A stretch of 64,000 nucleotides of DNA from Earliella scabrosa (GCA_022605405.1 JABYQQ010000002.1:744001-808000); one strand, 5' to 3'; shown: positions 22,193 through 35,280, numbered from the stretch's first letter. Made by a program: numbers and translations. The notes: a model not told the origin generated them from the letters alone.

Positions 22193-23364
22193 CTACCACA
22201 TCGTCATTACCTGCAGCCCATCCGGGGATACGGTCCTCTTGCCCTTCCACGAGCCGTCCTCTCGAGACCATTCGCTCAGCACCCCGCGGTTAGCAGCGCA
22301 GTATCGCTGCCATACCGTGATGCGGCGCAGAGACGGATGCGGTTGACTCTTGCCCACCCACTTGCGGAAGAGCTCGCGTTCAGAGGTGGGGATGTGGGAA
22401 GTTGCCGTCGTCAACGCACCCGCGGTGCGTATGACGAGCTGACCCAGCTGCACCAGTTTGCGCAGAGACGTGATCCAGCTAGACCCGTCGGTCCATGGCC
22501 GAGGCGCATGTCTGTGAGGCTGATTGGGACCGGGCATCGTGAGCAGATGAACATACAACAGCACGGCAAGAGAGAGACTCACCGTCTTCTTCTCCAGCAA
22601 CTGGAGGTTCCTCAACCACGGAATCTTCGACGCAATGACGCGCATGATGTCCATGTCGTCGGCGGTGAAGTCGATGACGAGAACGTTGAGGGCGTTCAGA
22701 GGGACGGTGAACTGGGTGAGGAATGCAGAGGCCATTGTATCCGGACGCGTGATCTCTAGACGGAGTCGGTCAAGTCTGTCGTGCACCAGAGTTGGTGCGC
22801 ACTCGACGGGGCAGCGAATGTCAGTGATGTGTGACATTTTCACGGAGGTAAGCGGGCACTTGCGAGCGCGTCCGCAAGGGCCGATGTCGATGGCCCGCAG
22901 AGTGGGGTGCTTCCCGATAAAGGAGGGAAGGGTGGTCTTGAGGACCTCGACGTCAGGCAGGAATACATGCGCGAGGGAGATTGCTGTGGTCGGCGGCGAG
23001 ACATCGAGTTCCAAGATGACGATGTTGGGAGAAATTGCGAGGCAGCTTGTCAAGTTCTCGTTGAAGGTGACTCGGAGCAAGGAGGGGACGTCCAGAGTGA
23101 CCACCATGTGCGTGACGGCGAGGGACACTTCAGGCCTGATGTCGGCGACCTCGGCGTACTCGACTAGGTCCTCAACATTGAGGATGATCTTCGCTTCCTG
23201 GAGGCGCATTAGGTCTATAAGTCGTGTGTTTGTTCTCGCATACGCACAGCGAGTGGCGTCTGAGACGCGACCTGTTTGAAGCAACGTCAGGAAACGAATC
23301 GCAGACAACAAAGTGTGCGTACTTCTTCGATGTCGGTAACACGCTGAGAGCGGGTAGATACCAT
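22193..23364 (-). CDS. F-box/LRR-like hypothetical protein
   Basis: A long minus-strand frame carries leucine-rich, repeat-like segments: LAVTHMVVTLDVPSLLRVTF, LAISPNIVILELDV, LRAIDIGPCGRARKCPL, LDRLRLEIT, LNALNVLVIDFTADDMD and IPWLRNLQLLEKKT. This is the usual look of basidiomycete F-box/LRR proteins, which serve as substrate receptors of SCF ubiquitin ligases. I do not see an unambiguous F-box motif. A 63 bp in-frame intron (GTGAGT..CAATCAG, near 22533-22595) is likely. The N terminus (MVSTRSQRVTDIEE, ATG at 23364) is separated by an intron whose acceptor I could not settle. Function beyond the repeat fold is inference. Confidence 0.55.
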
Positions 23365-23771
23365 GGCTATTGCAGCGGCGCGTTCTCGGATGGAGGGGCT
23401 TGAGGAGGAGGACGAGGAGTTGCTCGCGCGCGACAGGCAAAGTAATTCCTGTTCCACGTGGGCATACAAAGACAGCGAGCCCGGCTTGATGCCAAACTAA
23501 ACGGACGCCTGGCCTGCATGCAAACACGCACGGCTGCGTCTAGAAGCGCCTGTGGGGAGAGGTCCGGAAGCCGACCAGTATTGCTACAGTTATAGCGTGC
23601 GTCGACGGATGAGCGGAGGCGCCGTGCTGGCGGTCCGACCGTCCTCTCCACGACGACCGTCGATGGCAACGACGGTGGGGGAAGTCGCTGCCCGCGCCAC
23701 TCGACCGCGAATCGAGGCCTGGAAGTCGGATCGCGGGCACTCTACACCGTCGCAGGGCAGGATGCATGCGA

Positions 23772-25436
23772 GCCCGAGAGCATGCGAACATGACCTCGAG
23801 CGACGACCCGCGCATCTGCGCTGCCCTCAGCAACGGCACGGACATCTCTACCCGAGTGCGAGTCGGGCGAGCGGAGTCGGACTGCCAGCATTCCGGAGCA
23901 TTGCAGGACGTGAAGCCCGAGAGCATGCGAACATGACCTCGAGCGACGACCCGCGCATCTGCGCCGCCCGCAGCAACGGCACCGACGTCCTTCGCCCGAC
24001 ATTCATGCCGACGCACTCCAGCCTACACGTCCCCTCCTTCTATCCGCACAGACCGCAGATGAAGAGATTCAGACTCACCAGCCATATCGTCCGCCCATGC
24101 AGACCCCGCCGCGCCATGCTTTCAACCTGGATTGACGTACAAGAGGTACTGTCCGACGAGCTGCGGAGGAGGGAGCCGTCAGTGAAGATGACCGAGATAA
24201 GCAGGTAGACAGAACAGTGGGCACGAATCGACGCCGTGAGAAGCGTCAACAGGGAGGGTCAGTAAGCTCCGCTCGACGGATGACCGGACGAGGACGGATG
24301 AGCGGAGGCACCGTGCTGGCGGTCCGACTCCGCAACGACCGTCGATGGCAACGACGGTGGGAGAAGCATGTCCCGCCTACCGCTGCCCACGCCACCCGAC
24401 AGCGAACCGGGAGCGGAAAGTCGGAGCGCGGGCACTCTGCACCGTCGGACCTCGAGCGACGACCCGCGCATCTGCGCCGCCCTCAGCAACGGCACCGACG
24501 TCTCTACCCGAGTGCGAGTCGGGCGAGCGTACGGAATGCCGGAGCGTCGCAGGACGGCGACTGTCCCTCGCCCGACATTCATGCCGACCCACTTCAGCCC
24601 ACACGTCCCCTCCTTCTAACCCGCTCAGATCCCACCTGAACATATGCAGACTCACCAGCGACATCGTCGGTCCTTGCGCACCTCGTCCTTGATGTTCGTT
24701 GGTGAACCTGAGGATGGCCATGTCCAAGGGGCTGCGCAAGAGAGAGTTGTGAGTAAAGCTGGTCGACGCAGGAACGCGCGGACCCCGAATGGGCGCCGCT
24801 CGCGGGTGAGCCACGGCGGGTCAGGAAGCTTGGTGCACGTCAGCAAAGTGCGGACCTGCAGCAATCACGACGCACTCTCCGAATCTTGCAGAAATACCTA
24901 AGTCATCCCGACTCACCAGGTGTAGTTCTCCACTGTCAACCTGAGGCTGGCGACAGACCATCCAGGAACCGCTGTTTCAGAGCAGAGCAGTCAGGGGATA
25001 TGATAGACAGCACGTATTGCGACAACTTACACAGATCCTGTTGTCGATGCACGATGGCGCGGCAACAAGTATGTTGTACACATAACTGTGCTCCGTTTTG
25101 CCTTCAACCATGGTTGCCACACGACCACGACTCGAGCGAGAGGAGCCAACGCCATCCGGAGCATCGCACGACCCCAGCCCAGAGGAGAAAACGATCACAG
25201 CGATGGCGGGAAGCAGATCAACGTTGAGGCGCTATACAACTTCAAGCACAAGAGCAAGGACGGTTCGTCCTTCCGGCGCCTGTCTTCAGCGCGCGCTTCG
25301 TTCGCCAATATATATATAATGTAGGAGGCCCAACGCGCCACGACCAGGATTGGTACATGAGAATGATATACTCCACTGATACATTACAGCAAGACGCTAC
25401 ACGACGTCGTCAGACAACGGCAATGTGGAGACAAAA
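23772..25436 (+). repeat. 1.66 kb segmental duplication, left copy
   Basis: It matches 36219-37883 at a constant offset of 12447 bp. I see only a few substitutions near the left end, and the stretches compared further right look identical. The right edge is sharp: identity ends at GTGGAGACAAAA. The left edge begins in two 143 bp units (core at 23784 and 23927). Two diverged modules inside share the pattern SLLRS..LVSL on the minus strand, so the segment is itself built from an older duplication. No intact gene is called in it. Confidence 0.93.
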
Positions 25437-25502
25437 ACCTTCCAGAGGACAAAAACTTCACGCCGTGCCAACCCGCCGCCCCTCCTCACACCGCGACCTC
25501 CC

Positions 25503-27121
25503 CTACTCACCAAACAGAGCCAGCTCCACCACGGCCCTCCCAGGAGCTATATGACGCACCTCTCCCTCCCAGAGAGCCTTCATGTCCATGCGCAGGAGTC
25601 GGTCGGCTAGATCTGCCGAGCAAAGCATCGACCCTTCACCCACGCGGGCGAAGGCGTCTAGTTCTGCGGTCGCCTCCGACAAACTGTCTTCCAACAGCGC
25701 GAGATCCACCGCGAGCTCGAACGCAACCTGCCCACCACGAATCACCAGGACGAGCGGCGTACACACCGGCATCTTCGTGCGATGATTGTGACACAGCCTA
25801 TCGAAGTCGCGTCTCTCCTCGAGACGGTCGAACAGCTGCAGCAACGCCCTAATCCCATTTGAAAGGTCGTGCGTGGTGGTGCGGAGATACGAGATCGAGC
25901 TCACGCTCGAGTTCGAAGACTGGCGGATGAACTGCGTCAAGTCGAGGGTGTCCTCTGCCGAAAACCAGTGCTGTGCCTCGAATAGTAAGACACGCTCGAA
26001 GGTTATGAACTGCATCATCATCGCCCTACCGGATGTGTCAGCGTATCTCTACGAGCCGTCGGCGTGAACGACATACCGCGCAAATGCTACTTGTGTGTGT
26101 AGGAAGAGTTCGTAGAACAGTCCCCCCATGGACCTGGATTGTCTTGCGATATTGAGGAGCAGGTTAACGTCGCCCACGCCTTGTAGTTCGAGGGCACCAT
26201 CCTCGACGAACATGATATGCGCATCGTGGGCGAGCACCAGGTCTACATCGTCTGATATGGCGTTGAGCAAGGCCACGCTGGACGCCAAGGACGCGACATG
26301 CTCGGAGACGATGTCATAGTGCACCCTGTGTTTGTCGATGAAGGCGGAGAACTCCGTGCATTTAGGAGGCGCAGAAGTATGGTGTGCGGCGGAGTGTTGT
26401 CGTTGACAGAGCGAGGATTGCGACCACTTCGCTAGCGGGAAGACGCATAGGAGAGCGATGACATGATCGTGTATGGATGCTGTAACCTCTTGCAGGTGAG
26501 GATGAGATGGAGAGAGGGGTGCCACACGGGTGTAGAGGAGGAATGCGGCATATGGCGGCAGTACAAAGAGAATCGGAGGAAGGAGTAGGATACCCAATCC
26601 GATGCCAAGGGGGATGCGCAGAAGCCGTCGGGACATCTCCTGACGAACAGTTAGCATCTACGCTATGGACCGATGAGGAGACTCACAGCGGTCCAAGATG
26701 GGAGAACGAGCAGCGAGAGGAGGAAGTGGGCTTTCTTGCGCGTTGAAGCTGAGACAGACAAAGGTATCAGCGCCGAGCACGTTCGTGACGCGTGCCGGCT
26801 GATTCCGCGGAAATTCGCAAACCGCTCTCCGCGGCATGGTAGCTCGTGAGCTGAATGACGAGAAGATCCTGTACACCACGTACCGACATGAGCAACAAGT
26901 CATACAGTTGAGGTAATGACGCCGACGCCAGCACCACCACAGCACACCCAACCTTGATGCAATATTGTGGGATCGCAATGGGTCTTACTCCCGCTTTCGA
27001 GTCAGGGATCCGAGCCAAGTGGTCTATGCGTTGTGTATTGGCCAAGGATGTAACCCCTTTGGATAGTGGTAGTAGTAGCGGCTACGAACAGCGAGAAGAT
27101 ACAGAGGTTCAACGTCTCCAT
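25503..27121 (-). CDS. Hypothetical secreted or membrane helical protein
   Basis: The first exon begins METLNLCIFSLFVAATTTT, a good signal-peptide or anchor shape. Later exons contain two further hydrophobic segments (VGCAVVVLASASLPQLYDLL and IGLGILLLPPILFVLPPYAA), then a helical region (HVASLASSVALLNAISDDVD; LLNIARQSRSMGGLFYEL). After an intron, the last exon starts MMMQFITFERVLLFEAQ and ends LALFGE at the stop. At least four GT..AG introns are implied. Exon ends in the 5' half are approximate. Family and function are not recognised. The stop lies 67 bp from the edge of the segmental duplication. Confidence 0.55.
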
Positions 27122-27129
27122 CGTTCAAT

Positions 27130-27830
27130 GAGGATGCGGCTGCCAAGGAGGGATTCGTAGGGTGGTCCTGGACATCGCAGCAATGGTAGAGGCTGTAGCA
27201 CGGAAAGTCTGTCGCAAGGTCGATAAGTGTATGAGAGACTAGTGTGTGTGTGTGAGAGAGAGAGAGAGGATGCGGTAGCCAAGTCTCTGATTGGCGCGCA
27301 TGTTGAGGGAGCCTAGCCTCCAGCGCTTATCACTCCCGCCGCATACCTAATTCGGTTCCGCTGCCGCCCTTCTCCCATCATCGTCGTCCGCACACATCTC
27401 CCGACGCGTATTTTCGCGTCGCGAACGGCTGGCTTTGCTAATAGGTTATAGGATATTTTGTATACTTTATTAGAACGGTAAGCAACCAATCAGAGTCTCA
27501 TGTTGATAGATGATCTACTGAGTAACCATTAATCATTGTACATAGTCATGATACTATACTAACGACAATGAAAGTAAATTGGCGTCTATACGAAACTCAC
27601 CAGACGGTACGTACAGTATAAGCCGAGTCTCTCCCCCGTTCTCTGTCAATCTCAGTTCCTTTCTCGGGGAGGGGCGGAGACTGGGCGGAGACGAGGCCAA
27701 TGTGACGAGATTAGCCGAGCCGAAGGACAGAAGCCTATCCTATTTGGAATATCGCTCTACACCACCGACAGCGTTCCTGAACACCAGTGACGACGGGAAG
27801 CCTAAGCTTTCCATGGCCTGTCGCGTCATG
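27130..27830. other. No gene recognised; promoter-side region with GT/GA microsatellite
   Basis: A GTGTGTGTGAGAGAGAGAG run lies near 27240-27270. It is followed by GCGGTAGCCAAGTCTCTGAT and GGCGCGCATGTTG, which resemble 38222-38256. The rest (27.4-27.8 kb) is AT-richer than its surroundings and has no supported coding sequence. Confidence 0.5.
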
Positions 27831-27836
27831 TCGAAT

Positions 27837-29185
27837 CTAGCCGCTCACACAGTATACAGTTACATAGACATAGAGGAGACGATCATGAGTCATTCGAATT
27901 TCGAAGACAATATCAACATGGACAGACCCGCCCTCATCAGAGTGCCTGCAGCTGGTTGCAACCGTGACTCCGCCGCCGTCAGCTGTCTTGGGATCGCGGG
28001 TGACTCGTACGAGAACACGAGCTGGCCGATCGTTCGATTCTTCACGACTCGCTCCCAGCGGACGTAACCCCGTTGACAACGATGTGATCACGTTGCGTAG
28101 CTCCCGCATCTCCTGTATCATAGCAGACCACATATGAGGCGAGTTTCCGGTAGTATCTTGGGTGGGAGGCACAGAGGATGTCGTTGGCCGGCCATCTTCA
28201 ACGGAAGGCTGTGCAGCCAACTCCGTATCATTCTGCTCGCAGACCGGATCGGAAATGAGGTTCATCTCCTGCATCCTCTCTTGGGCAGGCAGAAGCAGAA
28301 CGTACGAAGCAGAACGTACCGGACACTCGATGCCAGACGTGCGTCCGCGTTCGTCTTGACACGGGGCCTCCTGGTTCTGGCCACTCTGGTATCGGAGGTC
28401 ATCGCAGGGTCTAATGAACAACGACATATCGGAACACTCACGTTGAGGTCAACGCCCGTCACGCCGCCGAGCTTGAGCAATTCGAAATGAATGAGCAACC
28501 GGACCCTCCAAGGCGCAGTAGTAACTGACTCACAGCAGTCGAAACTACGGAAGGTGCGTGACTAGTCGTTGGTATGATGTGCTCTTCGGCTGCTTCTTGC
28601 AGTTCGCTATCGTTGTGCTATTTGGTTCGTTTGGAGGCCCTCTCTGGTGGAGGAGGGCGCGATGTTTGGAGCGAGCGGGCTCGCTTCCTATGCGATGCAT
28701 TAACGATTTGTCGAAGTGTTAGCCTCATTCAAACGGTCAAAACTCACCGCTGTTGAGATCGTGATGGAGTGGGATCGGGTCCCTCTTCCATCTGAAAGAC
28801 GATCGGCGAGGAGTTAGTGCATGGTCTCCTAGTCATAGGGAAGAGAGCATACAGTTCACGACTATCTATGCGGATGGATGCTGGAGTTCAAAGTCGGATG
28901 TTCCAGTGTCGAGGACAAAAGAGTGGCGCTCAACATTGCGACGGGGACGCCATGCGGAAATCGTGAGGACTCCGCGTGGAGCCCAACGACGCCTGGAAGA
29001 TTCACCGTTTTAAACAGAAACACCGGCATGGAAGGGGGGAGTTCACCATAATCTGAATCTGACGGTCTCAGATCTAGACAACATACTATGCGGGGACAGA
29101 CTCGGGGACGGCCCGCGGTCCGAGAGACAGCGAGCAAGTTCCTTGTGCGGGTAGAAGTATGTGCATATGGTTGAGAAGAGGACAT
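27837..29185 (-). CDS. Hypothetical multi-exon gene, uncertain limits
   Basis: Pieces that look coding on the minus strand run from MSSSQPYAHTSTRTRN (ATG at 29185) to MEEGPDPTPSRSQQR joined to KRARSLQTSRPPPPERASK, then a piece ELQEAAEEHIIPTTSHAP. Next comes an exon with QMNLISDP-like acidic/Pro-rich sequence and IQEMRELRNVITSLSTGLR. Introns with GTGAG donors separate them. The chain might be two genes. The basic KRAR stretch suggests a nuclear protein. No family recognised. Confidence 0.3.
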
Positions 29186-29196
29186 ATCATCGCATA

Positions 29197-31284
29197 CTAT
29201 CGTAACATGGGGTAACGGTGAGGTATAAGTGGCGCCCGACCCGAGCATTCAAAAAACTTTCTTACGTAAAACAATGTTACACGTTCTTCCAGACTGATGA
29301 GGAGGTCTTTGTGCATTGTTGAGGTGAGCGGGGGGGAACCGCGGATGACAGGAGGGCAGGAAGGCCAGCGAGAAACCACAACACGTAGACCTTCGAGGTA
29401 AGGAGCTCGCTGGTGAGGTAATGATGCGCTGAGCCCGGATGGCTGGCTGGGTAGTTCGCGAAGCCCATACAACGCACGATCTGGGAAGACCCGAGCCAAC
29501 AATTCTTCCCGCATGACTTCCTCCAGTTCGCCTGTCTTGTTGGGAACGAGGGTGCGATCCAGCGCAAGTAGCTCGTAACGGAAGCCAAGATCGAAGAGCT
29601 CCCACACGATGAGAGGGCATAGGCGTGGATCGCAACTTTGGAGCCGATGGTGGTACCAGGTCACCGGGGTGTTGTTCTCCACATCAATAGTTCGATCGTC
29701 GAAGAAGCGGCCGAACACCTGTTTAATGCTCTGACGGCGCTTTTCGTTCTTGGTGGGAGCGCGGTCGGTCACATCCCCTGTGCGTCTGGTATCCCAATAT
29801 AATGTATCACGCCACCATTGAGGGGGAACAGAAGTGGGATCTCCATCGCTTACGCGAAGAAGATACAGCCAGCAGGAACGGAGGCGCAACCAGTTGAATA
29901 GGTAGCGGTCTCGCCTCTGGGAGTTGACAAGCAGACTGGGCTCCGGTATCCAGTATCCCCAACGTTGAACTTTCTGCACGGGCGCAGAACGCTCTTCGTT
30001 CCCAACGGTACTCATGGCCTTCTCCCAAGCCTCCAGAGAGGGGGGCATCCATTCATGTTGAACGTCGTGGAATTTGTCTCGGCCGCGAACATGACTGGGG
30101 TGTACGACTGCTTGTGGATCTGTTTTAAGGAGGAGTGAGTGTGAGCCATGCTATCGCCATGGTAATAGTTACACATACACGGATGGCACCTCGCCGCCTT
30201 AGATGACTTCTCCCTGCGGGCGGCCCCGTCTGGATCTCTCAACATGAGCTTGTGTTGTTGCTGAGAAACTCCGAGACTGATCGCCTCCCTATTCATGATG
30301 ACGAGTAGTGGAGTTCGACAGAGGTCACGATAGGTGGAGGCTGCGCGAAGCGTAGACAACAAATGATTGAATCCGGCTAAGCCTTTGTAGAGGACTTCCC
30401 CAGTGCTGGAGCTGTCCTCATCTGGTTCCGTGCGAATGGTGACGGGTTGCGGACGAGTTTGTTGAAGGATACGGGTTCCCGATGGGACAGCAGCTTTCGG
30501 TCGCATGAACCAGACAGGGATACCTGCGCTGAAGAGCTTCTGAGCCACGTCAGGACTGGTGGTGAACGCGCCCATAAAATCCTTCCGGACCGCGGGCGGG
30601 ACGGGATGCGCATCGAGGTTCAGCCTAGCCGCTTCGTCTGAGAGGGAAGCGTAGTCCATGTAGGCGAGGCATATTAGCCAGTACCGTTGAACTAGAGCGT
30701 ATTGCATCTGGACATCTTTGAAGGTAGATGGGAAAGTATAGAGTCGTTCGAGCGCCTGCTGCATGGCGGCGTGGTAGCAGCGTAAGCTGGAATCGTCGGG
30801 ATGGGCCACGAAAAATGTGCGAACATTTTGCGACATCTGCTCAACGAGAATGGAGAGCGGACGAAGGGTGGATGGAGCGAGCAGACCCAGACAACTTATT
30901 GTGGCCCCTTGGATGGACACGAAGTCCTCCTCGCAAGGGGAGGACCAAATGGGGGAGTATGCGTGGTCCTTTTGCACGGGACGACGGATTGCACAGAGGA
31001 ACCCAAGCTCCTGAGCGAACACCTGAGGATAGTGGATGGGGTCCGCCGTTCCATAGCGACAATCGGACTGGAGAACAACCTCCACGATCCCGACTAACGG
31101 GGTAGGAATGTACCCCATGTTCGGTGAGGTGATGGTCCATGTCAAGCCCTCTAGCCCTTCAATGTCCCATCCAACCAGACCTTCATGGTATTGCACTTGG
31201 GACGGTAGATGATGTCAGATGACGCAAGTCTCAAACGGCAAGTTACTCACTGCGTAGAGCGACAGACGGGTCTGTTGTGTCCAT
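29197..31284 (-). CDS. Agaricomycete family hypothetical protein, 648 aa
   Basis: Three exons (31284-31251, 31195-30181, 30094-29197) with introns of 55 and 86 bp close to one frame of 649 codons including stop. The N-terminal part has WTITSPNMGYIPTPLVGIVE, then FVSIQGATISCLGLL and a central AQKLFSAGIPVWFMRPKAAV. The C-terminal part has GRDKFHDVQHEWMPPSLEAW, GYWIPEPSLLVNSQRRDRYL, NWLRLRSCWLYLL, WWRDTLYW and a terminal FFECSGRAPLIPHR. From memory, this order (VWF.RP, then MPP..W, then PEP..F..RRDR..NWL..R, then a GRA.LIP end) recurs in many copies in Agaricomycete genomes with no assigned function. The gene looks intact, with no in-frame stop. No catalytic motif recognised. Confidence 0.75.
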
Positions 31285-31728
31285 GTTTGCGTCCTGCGCA
31301 GATAGTATAGGCGTAAGAGTAGATAGAGCGAATAGACCGGTGCGCAGTGGAAGACGAAGGGAGATATAACGCTGGATGCTGATCGGGGGAAACCGACCGC
31401 ATGTGGCAAGATCATCCACCACGTGCACTGTGGCGCAGCACTGGCGCAACCTTGAAGCGCTGACGACCTAACTAGGACTACAGCCTCGACTAGCAGCCTT
31501 CCAAAGGGTGGTCGACATTACAAGCGTAGGATTGCAGCATATCGGCAGCATATCGTATGGCAGTGATGACTACACCTTATTGATGATCTGTAGGGGAAAA
31601 CGACATCACCACCCTCCGCCTGACAACCTGCACTTTTTTCAGCAACACACGGACCGTCTTGAACGCAGGTTCCGCCAACTGTGAATGGAAAAAGTGAGCT
31701 ACAGCCGGGTGAAGACATGCCGTCGAGC

Positions 31729-32847
31729 TCACACCATGGGCCTTCTGGAGCAGGATGCGAATCTCAACAAAGCCTGGACGAGCTTCGTGATGGTGATTGC
31801 TCTGCCATCAGGACCGGTTACCGAAGACGTCAGCTCCTGTGTGATCTGGACAACGTTCTGTAGTAGGATACAATGAGCTTATAACTCGATGGTATCGTCT
31901 GTTCGTACTCACAGTGATGGCCGACGTTGCTCGAGAGAAGAGCTGCCTTTGACCGTCAATCTCGTCCAATAGCGCTTGGAGTTCGTTTGTTGTAGATCCT
32001 CCGTCTTCCTCAGCGGAGTCTGGGGAACCACTGTCCTTCGGGTCAGAGAGCTCTGCACAGCGACGATACACGCGCTTGCGATCCTCGGCACTACGGCGTG
32101 GCCGCTCGGGGTGGGGGGGTGGGGCATCGGGGGACGTAGCGAAGTCAGTCTGAGCTCGCTCGGCAACGCTACCAACCGCAGCAGTCAGCCCACCCTATCT
32201 CCAGCTCAGTAATGTCACAACTCGACAACGCTTGAAGCACTTACGACGGTTAGTCCGGTTGCAATAGACGGTCCCCATTCTTCCATCATATTCCCGATGT
32301 CGATGATATAATCCTGCATATGGTCCATGGCATCTAGCAAGATAGATCGCGATGCCTCGACAAAGGTGACGTCCGACTGCTCCATGTGGAACATATACTG
32401 GTCATAGAGAACCGAAAACTTGGCATGTATGTCAGAGGAAATATCCAGGGGAGTACGGACCATACGTGAGAGCATACCTCTGTCCACATCCTGCGAATAT
32501 CCTCGATGTCATGGGTAACACGCTCGGCTGAGCTCTCCAGGAGCTGATGCGCATTGGATTGAAGGTTGGAGGAAGCAAGTCAAACGAGCTCTGTCCAACA
32601 AAGTAGACCTTCCTCAACGTTGACGCGGAAGTCGAGATTACGACTGGCTAGGGTAGAGGATAGTGCCTGAGCCCAGGTAGCTGGGTCTAGAGGGAGACGC
32701 AAGTCCGTCACAAATCTGCGATTATTCACTGAGTATGAGCCACTGGGGTAAGAGACAAGGGATTCACTTTGCAGTCTCTACGTCCAACCCGATGCACTTA
32801 TGCAGTATCTCGTCCCGTAGCAGTTGAGTGCGGTCCATTTGCGCCAT
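31729..32847 (-). CDS. Hypothetical helical protein
   Basis: The exon chain starts MAQMDRTQLLRDEILHKCIG. It continues RRFVTDLRLPLDPATWAQAL, then a helical stretch (KFSVLYDQYMFHMEQSD; ILLDAMDHMQDYIIDIGNMM) and an acidic/Pro-rich stretch (SPDAPPPHPERPRRSAEDRK). A helix follows (TNELQALLDEIDGQRQLFSR), then a last exon ITQELTSSVTGPDGRAIT to a TGA at 31729. The intron before the last exon (GTGAGT..CTACAG) is clear. The others are inferred, and one junction near 32580 is uncertain. No family known. It is divergent from the 648-aa gene's start by about 450 bp on the same strand, so it is not an operon. Confidence 0.5.
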
Positions 32848-32849
32848 TG

Positions 32850-34140
32850 TCGTGCAGATTGATGTTGGTGGTGGAAGGACCGGACGGTTGGAGTGAAGAG
32901 GAAGACACCAACGCCACTCATCTTCAATGGCCGTATCTGCGTCACGCGAGCTGGCGACATGAGGCGATCGGAATCATCGTGGACGAGACCTGTCTCTATG
33001 AATGGGGATGCGAGATCAGACTTTTTGAATACTGGCCAGGGCGAGAAATCGAACTTTATACCACAACAACACCACTCACTAAGGATATGCGTCAGAGGAG
33101 AGAGCGAGAAAGACGCTACGCATTATGTGACAAGTGTGTACTCTGCGTCCTCCTCTCCTTCCCTTCCCTTCGCTAGCTAGCCACGCCGTAAAGTACGACG
33201 TGCAACACATCGGGTATGGGTAGCATCTAGCTCGAGGTCGCGCGGGGACGAGCGTAGGCACTGAAGCACTAATGGGACCCGGCGCCAGGTGGATGGATGG
33301 CGATATTCCGGGTTATATCGAATGATGTGAGCGGTAGGATGCGGGGAGATGAGGAAAGGGTTTTGAATGAGAAGGTGAGGATGGCATTTGAGGAGAACGC
33401 ACGGGTTCGTCAAAAATCCAGATCAGATGCAGGTATCCAACAAGTACCAGTTGCATTCTTGATTCAACATGCTACCACCGCAGCCATATAATTCATGCAG
33501 TGATCATGATCATCATATGCATAGGCGCAACGAACATGTAGATCTGCTTGATGAGTACTCTGAATATACCGGACGCTGGCTTCCCAAGATAACAGACGAT
33601 CAAAAGAGTGAGCAAGAAAACAAGCAGCAGAATCGAGATAACAAGTAAGACAAAAACACGAAGAGGGCGAATGAATCAGGGGGAGGACGAGGAGGACGAG
33701 GAGGATGAGAGGAAGTATCCGAGTCCAAGAAAAAACATAAACTGGGCGCTACTCAACAGTTTCCAATTCAATATAATAATATAAGCTCTCGTCACGTCGG
33801 CGATTGGGAATCGCACACACCTCGATGGATCGCTGACCATCGCTGTTCGCGCTGTATATGTCTGTGGACATATGCGATTGAATTGTTCCCGTCGGGGAGA
33901 TCACATTGTTATGTCAACCAGTATGAGCGGGGATATAATGCGATCGGCAGGGGACCATAAACAAGTACCAAGACAAGACAAGTATGGACCGACGGTGGCA
34001 ATAGGTAGTGAAGGTGATGCGACGGCTGACTGAATTTGTAGGGAATACGGAATTAACATAGAGGGGCCGAGACATGAAGAACGTCGGGATGTTACGCGCA
34101 TAATTGGACAGGGATACGGGATAACCAAACTACTGGGACA
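32850..34140. other. No convincing gene
   Basis: Short frames on both strands, an acidic GAGGACGAGGAGGA tract near 33690 and AT-rich sequence near 33470-33800. A small minus frame starting MRSVFLALSSDAYP could be an upstream exon of the helical gene, but I cannot join it. Confidence 0.4.
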
Positions 34141-34457
34141 CGTCCCAGACCTGGGGTCGTAGCGTTCTGCCGAAGAGAGTCAGCGGCGAAGTACAAACCC
34201 GGTGGTTACGGCGACAACACTGCAAGCGTATGGCGACTGAGGCACTGCATCTGAGACGACATCACGAGCCAGGTACAACCGCTTGTACGAGTGTCGTTCG
34301 CACTACGAGCAAATAAGCAAATCAGCGCATGGATCACGGCAGGAATATAGGGAGCTAGTCATGACCTGCAACGGGTTGTGGACATTCAAGAACGACAACC
34401 TAAACACAAGGACCGCTGTCCTGACCCACAGTGAAGTTGGGTAGAACGCGAGCCTAG

Positions 34458-35280
34458 CTAGCGGACTTCTGTCAAGTCGGCGCTAGACCCCAGCGACCGT
34501 ACATGGCAATGGCCCCGACATGAGCAAGGCCACCTAGGGAACCTTAGTGAAAGCTGACTCACGGTAGAAGTGACGCCGAGGGCTTCGAAGACGTCGACGA
34601 CCATCACGAACGCCACTTTGGTGGTTCGTAGGTATGAATCGTCAACAGCTTCCCAGCTACGAAACCAAGGAGGTGCACATTGGGTGGCAGACAATGCTGT
34701 ACACTATGTCATGTCCCGTCAAAAAACCGCAGTTAGACATTGACAGCACATACCATAAAAACTAGGCTATTGGGACACGAAGCGAGACCGAACGTAGGTC
34801 ATGCCGTCGATACCAGAATGCATAACGGGTATGGTAGCCACTCTGCATGAGCTATTGAACTGTATGAGAGAGTGAGAGAGGGAGAAGAGTAGAAGTGGAA
34901 GTCATGGCGGCTCACCACCAATAGCCATTATGGAAACGGCTCGCTGCGAGCCGCTCGTACTTCAGCACCAGGACTACCTCTCAACTCGATCGTCCTGACT
35001 AGGGTTCGACTATTGCAGAGTGTATCCGTCTGCCCGCTCCCAAGGCTCGGTGCATCGTCGATCGCAGCTCGACGCTCAGTACGTAGCAACTCGCAACAAC
35101 GGACACAGCGGAATCAGCGAGAGATTCCCGGTTACTGAATCGATGACGGTCGGGATGACCATGACCATAGTGGCAACTAGAAATTTGGGGAAGAGATTAG
35201 CGCGGCGTGCGAGAGGGAAACCAACCAAAGATGGGTTCCACTCGGCCAACGTCTTGCGAACATCAACGTACAATTGATAA
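34458..35280 (-). CDS. Possible membrane protein exons
   Basis: Minus-strand pieces include LFPKFLVATMVMVIPTVIDS (hydrophobic) near 35.1-35.2 kb and WFRSWEAVDDSYLRTTKVAF followed by VMVVDVFEALGVTST near 34.5-34.7 kb. Each is bordered by GT..AG-like sites. The pattern suggests a multi-exon membrane protein, but the exon order and ends are not established. Confidence 0.25.

Noticed and set aside
24377..24814. Minus-strand 145-aa frame in the segmental duplication (and its twin at 36824-37261)
   Set aside because: It is duplicated with the segment and built partly from the 143 bp repeat; no start, intron or family support for a real gene.
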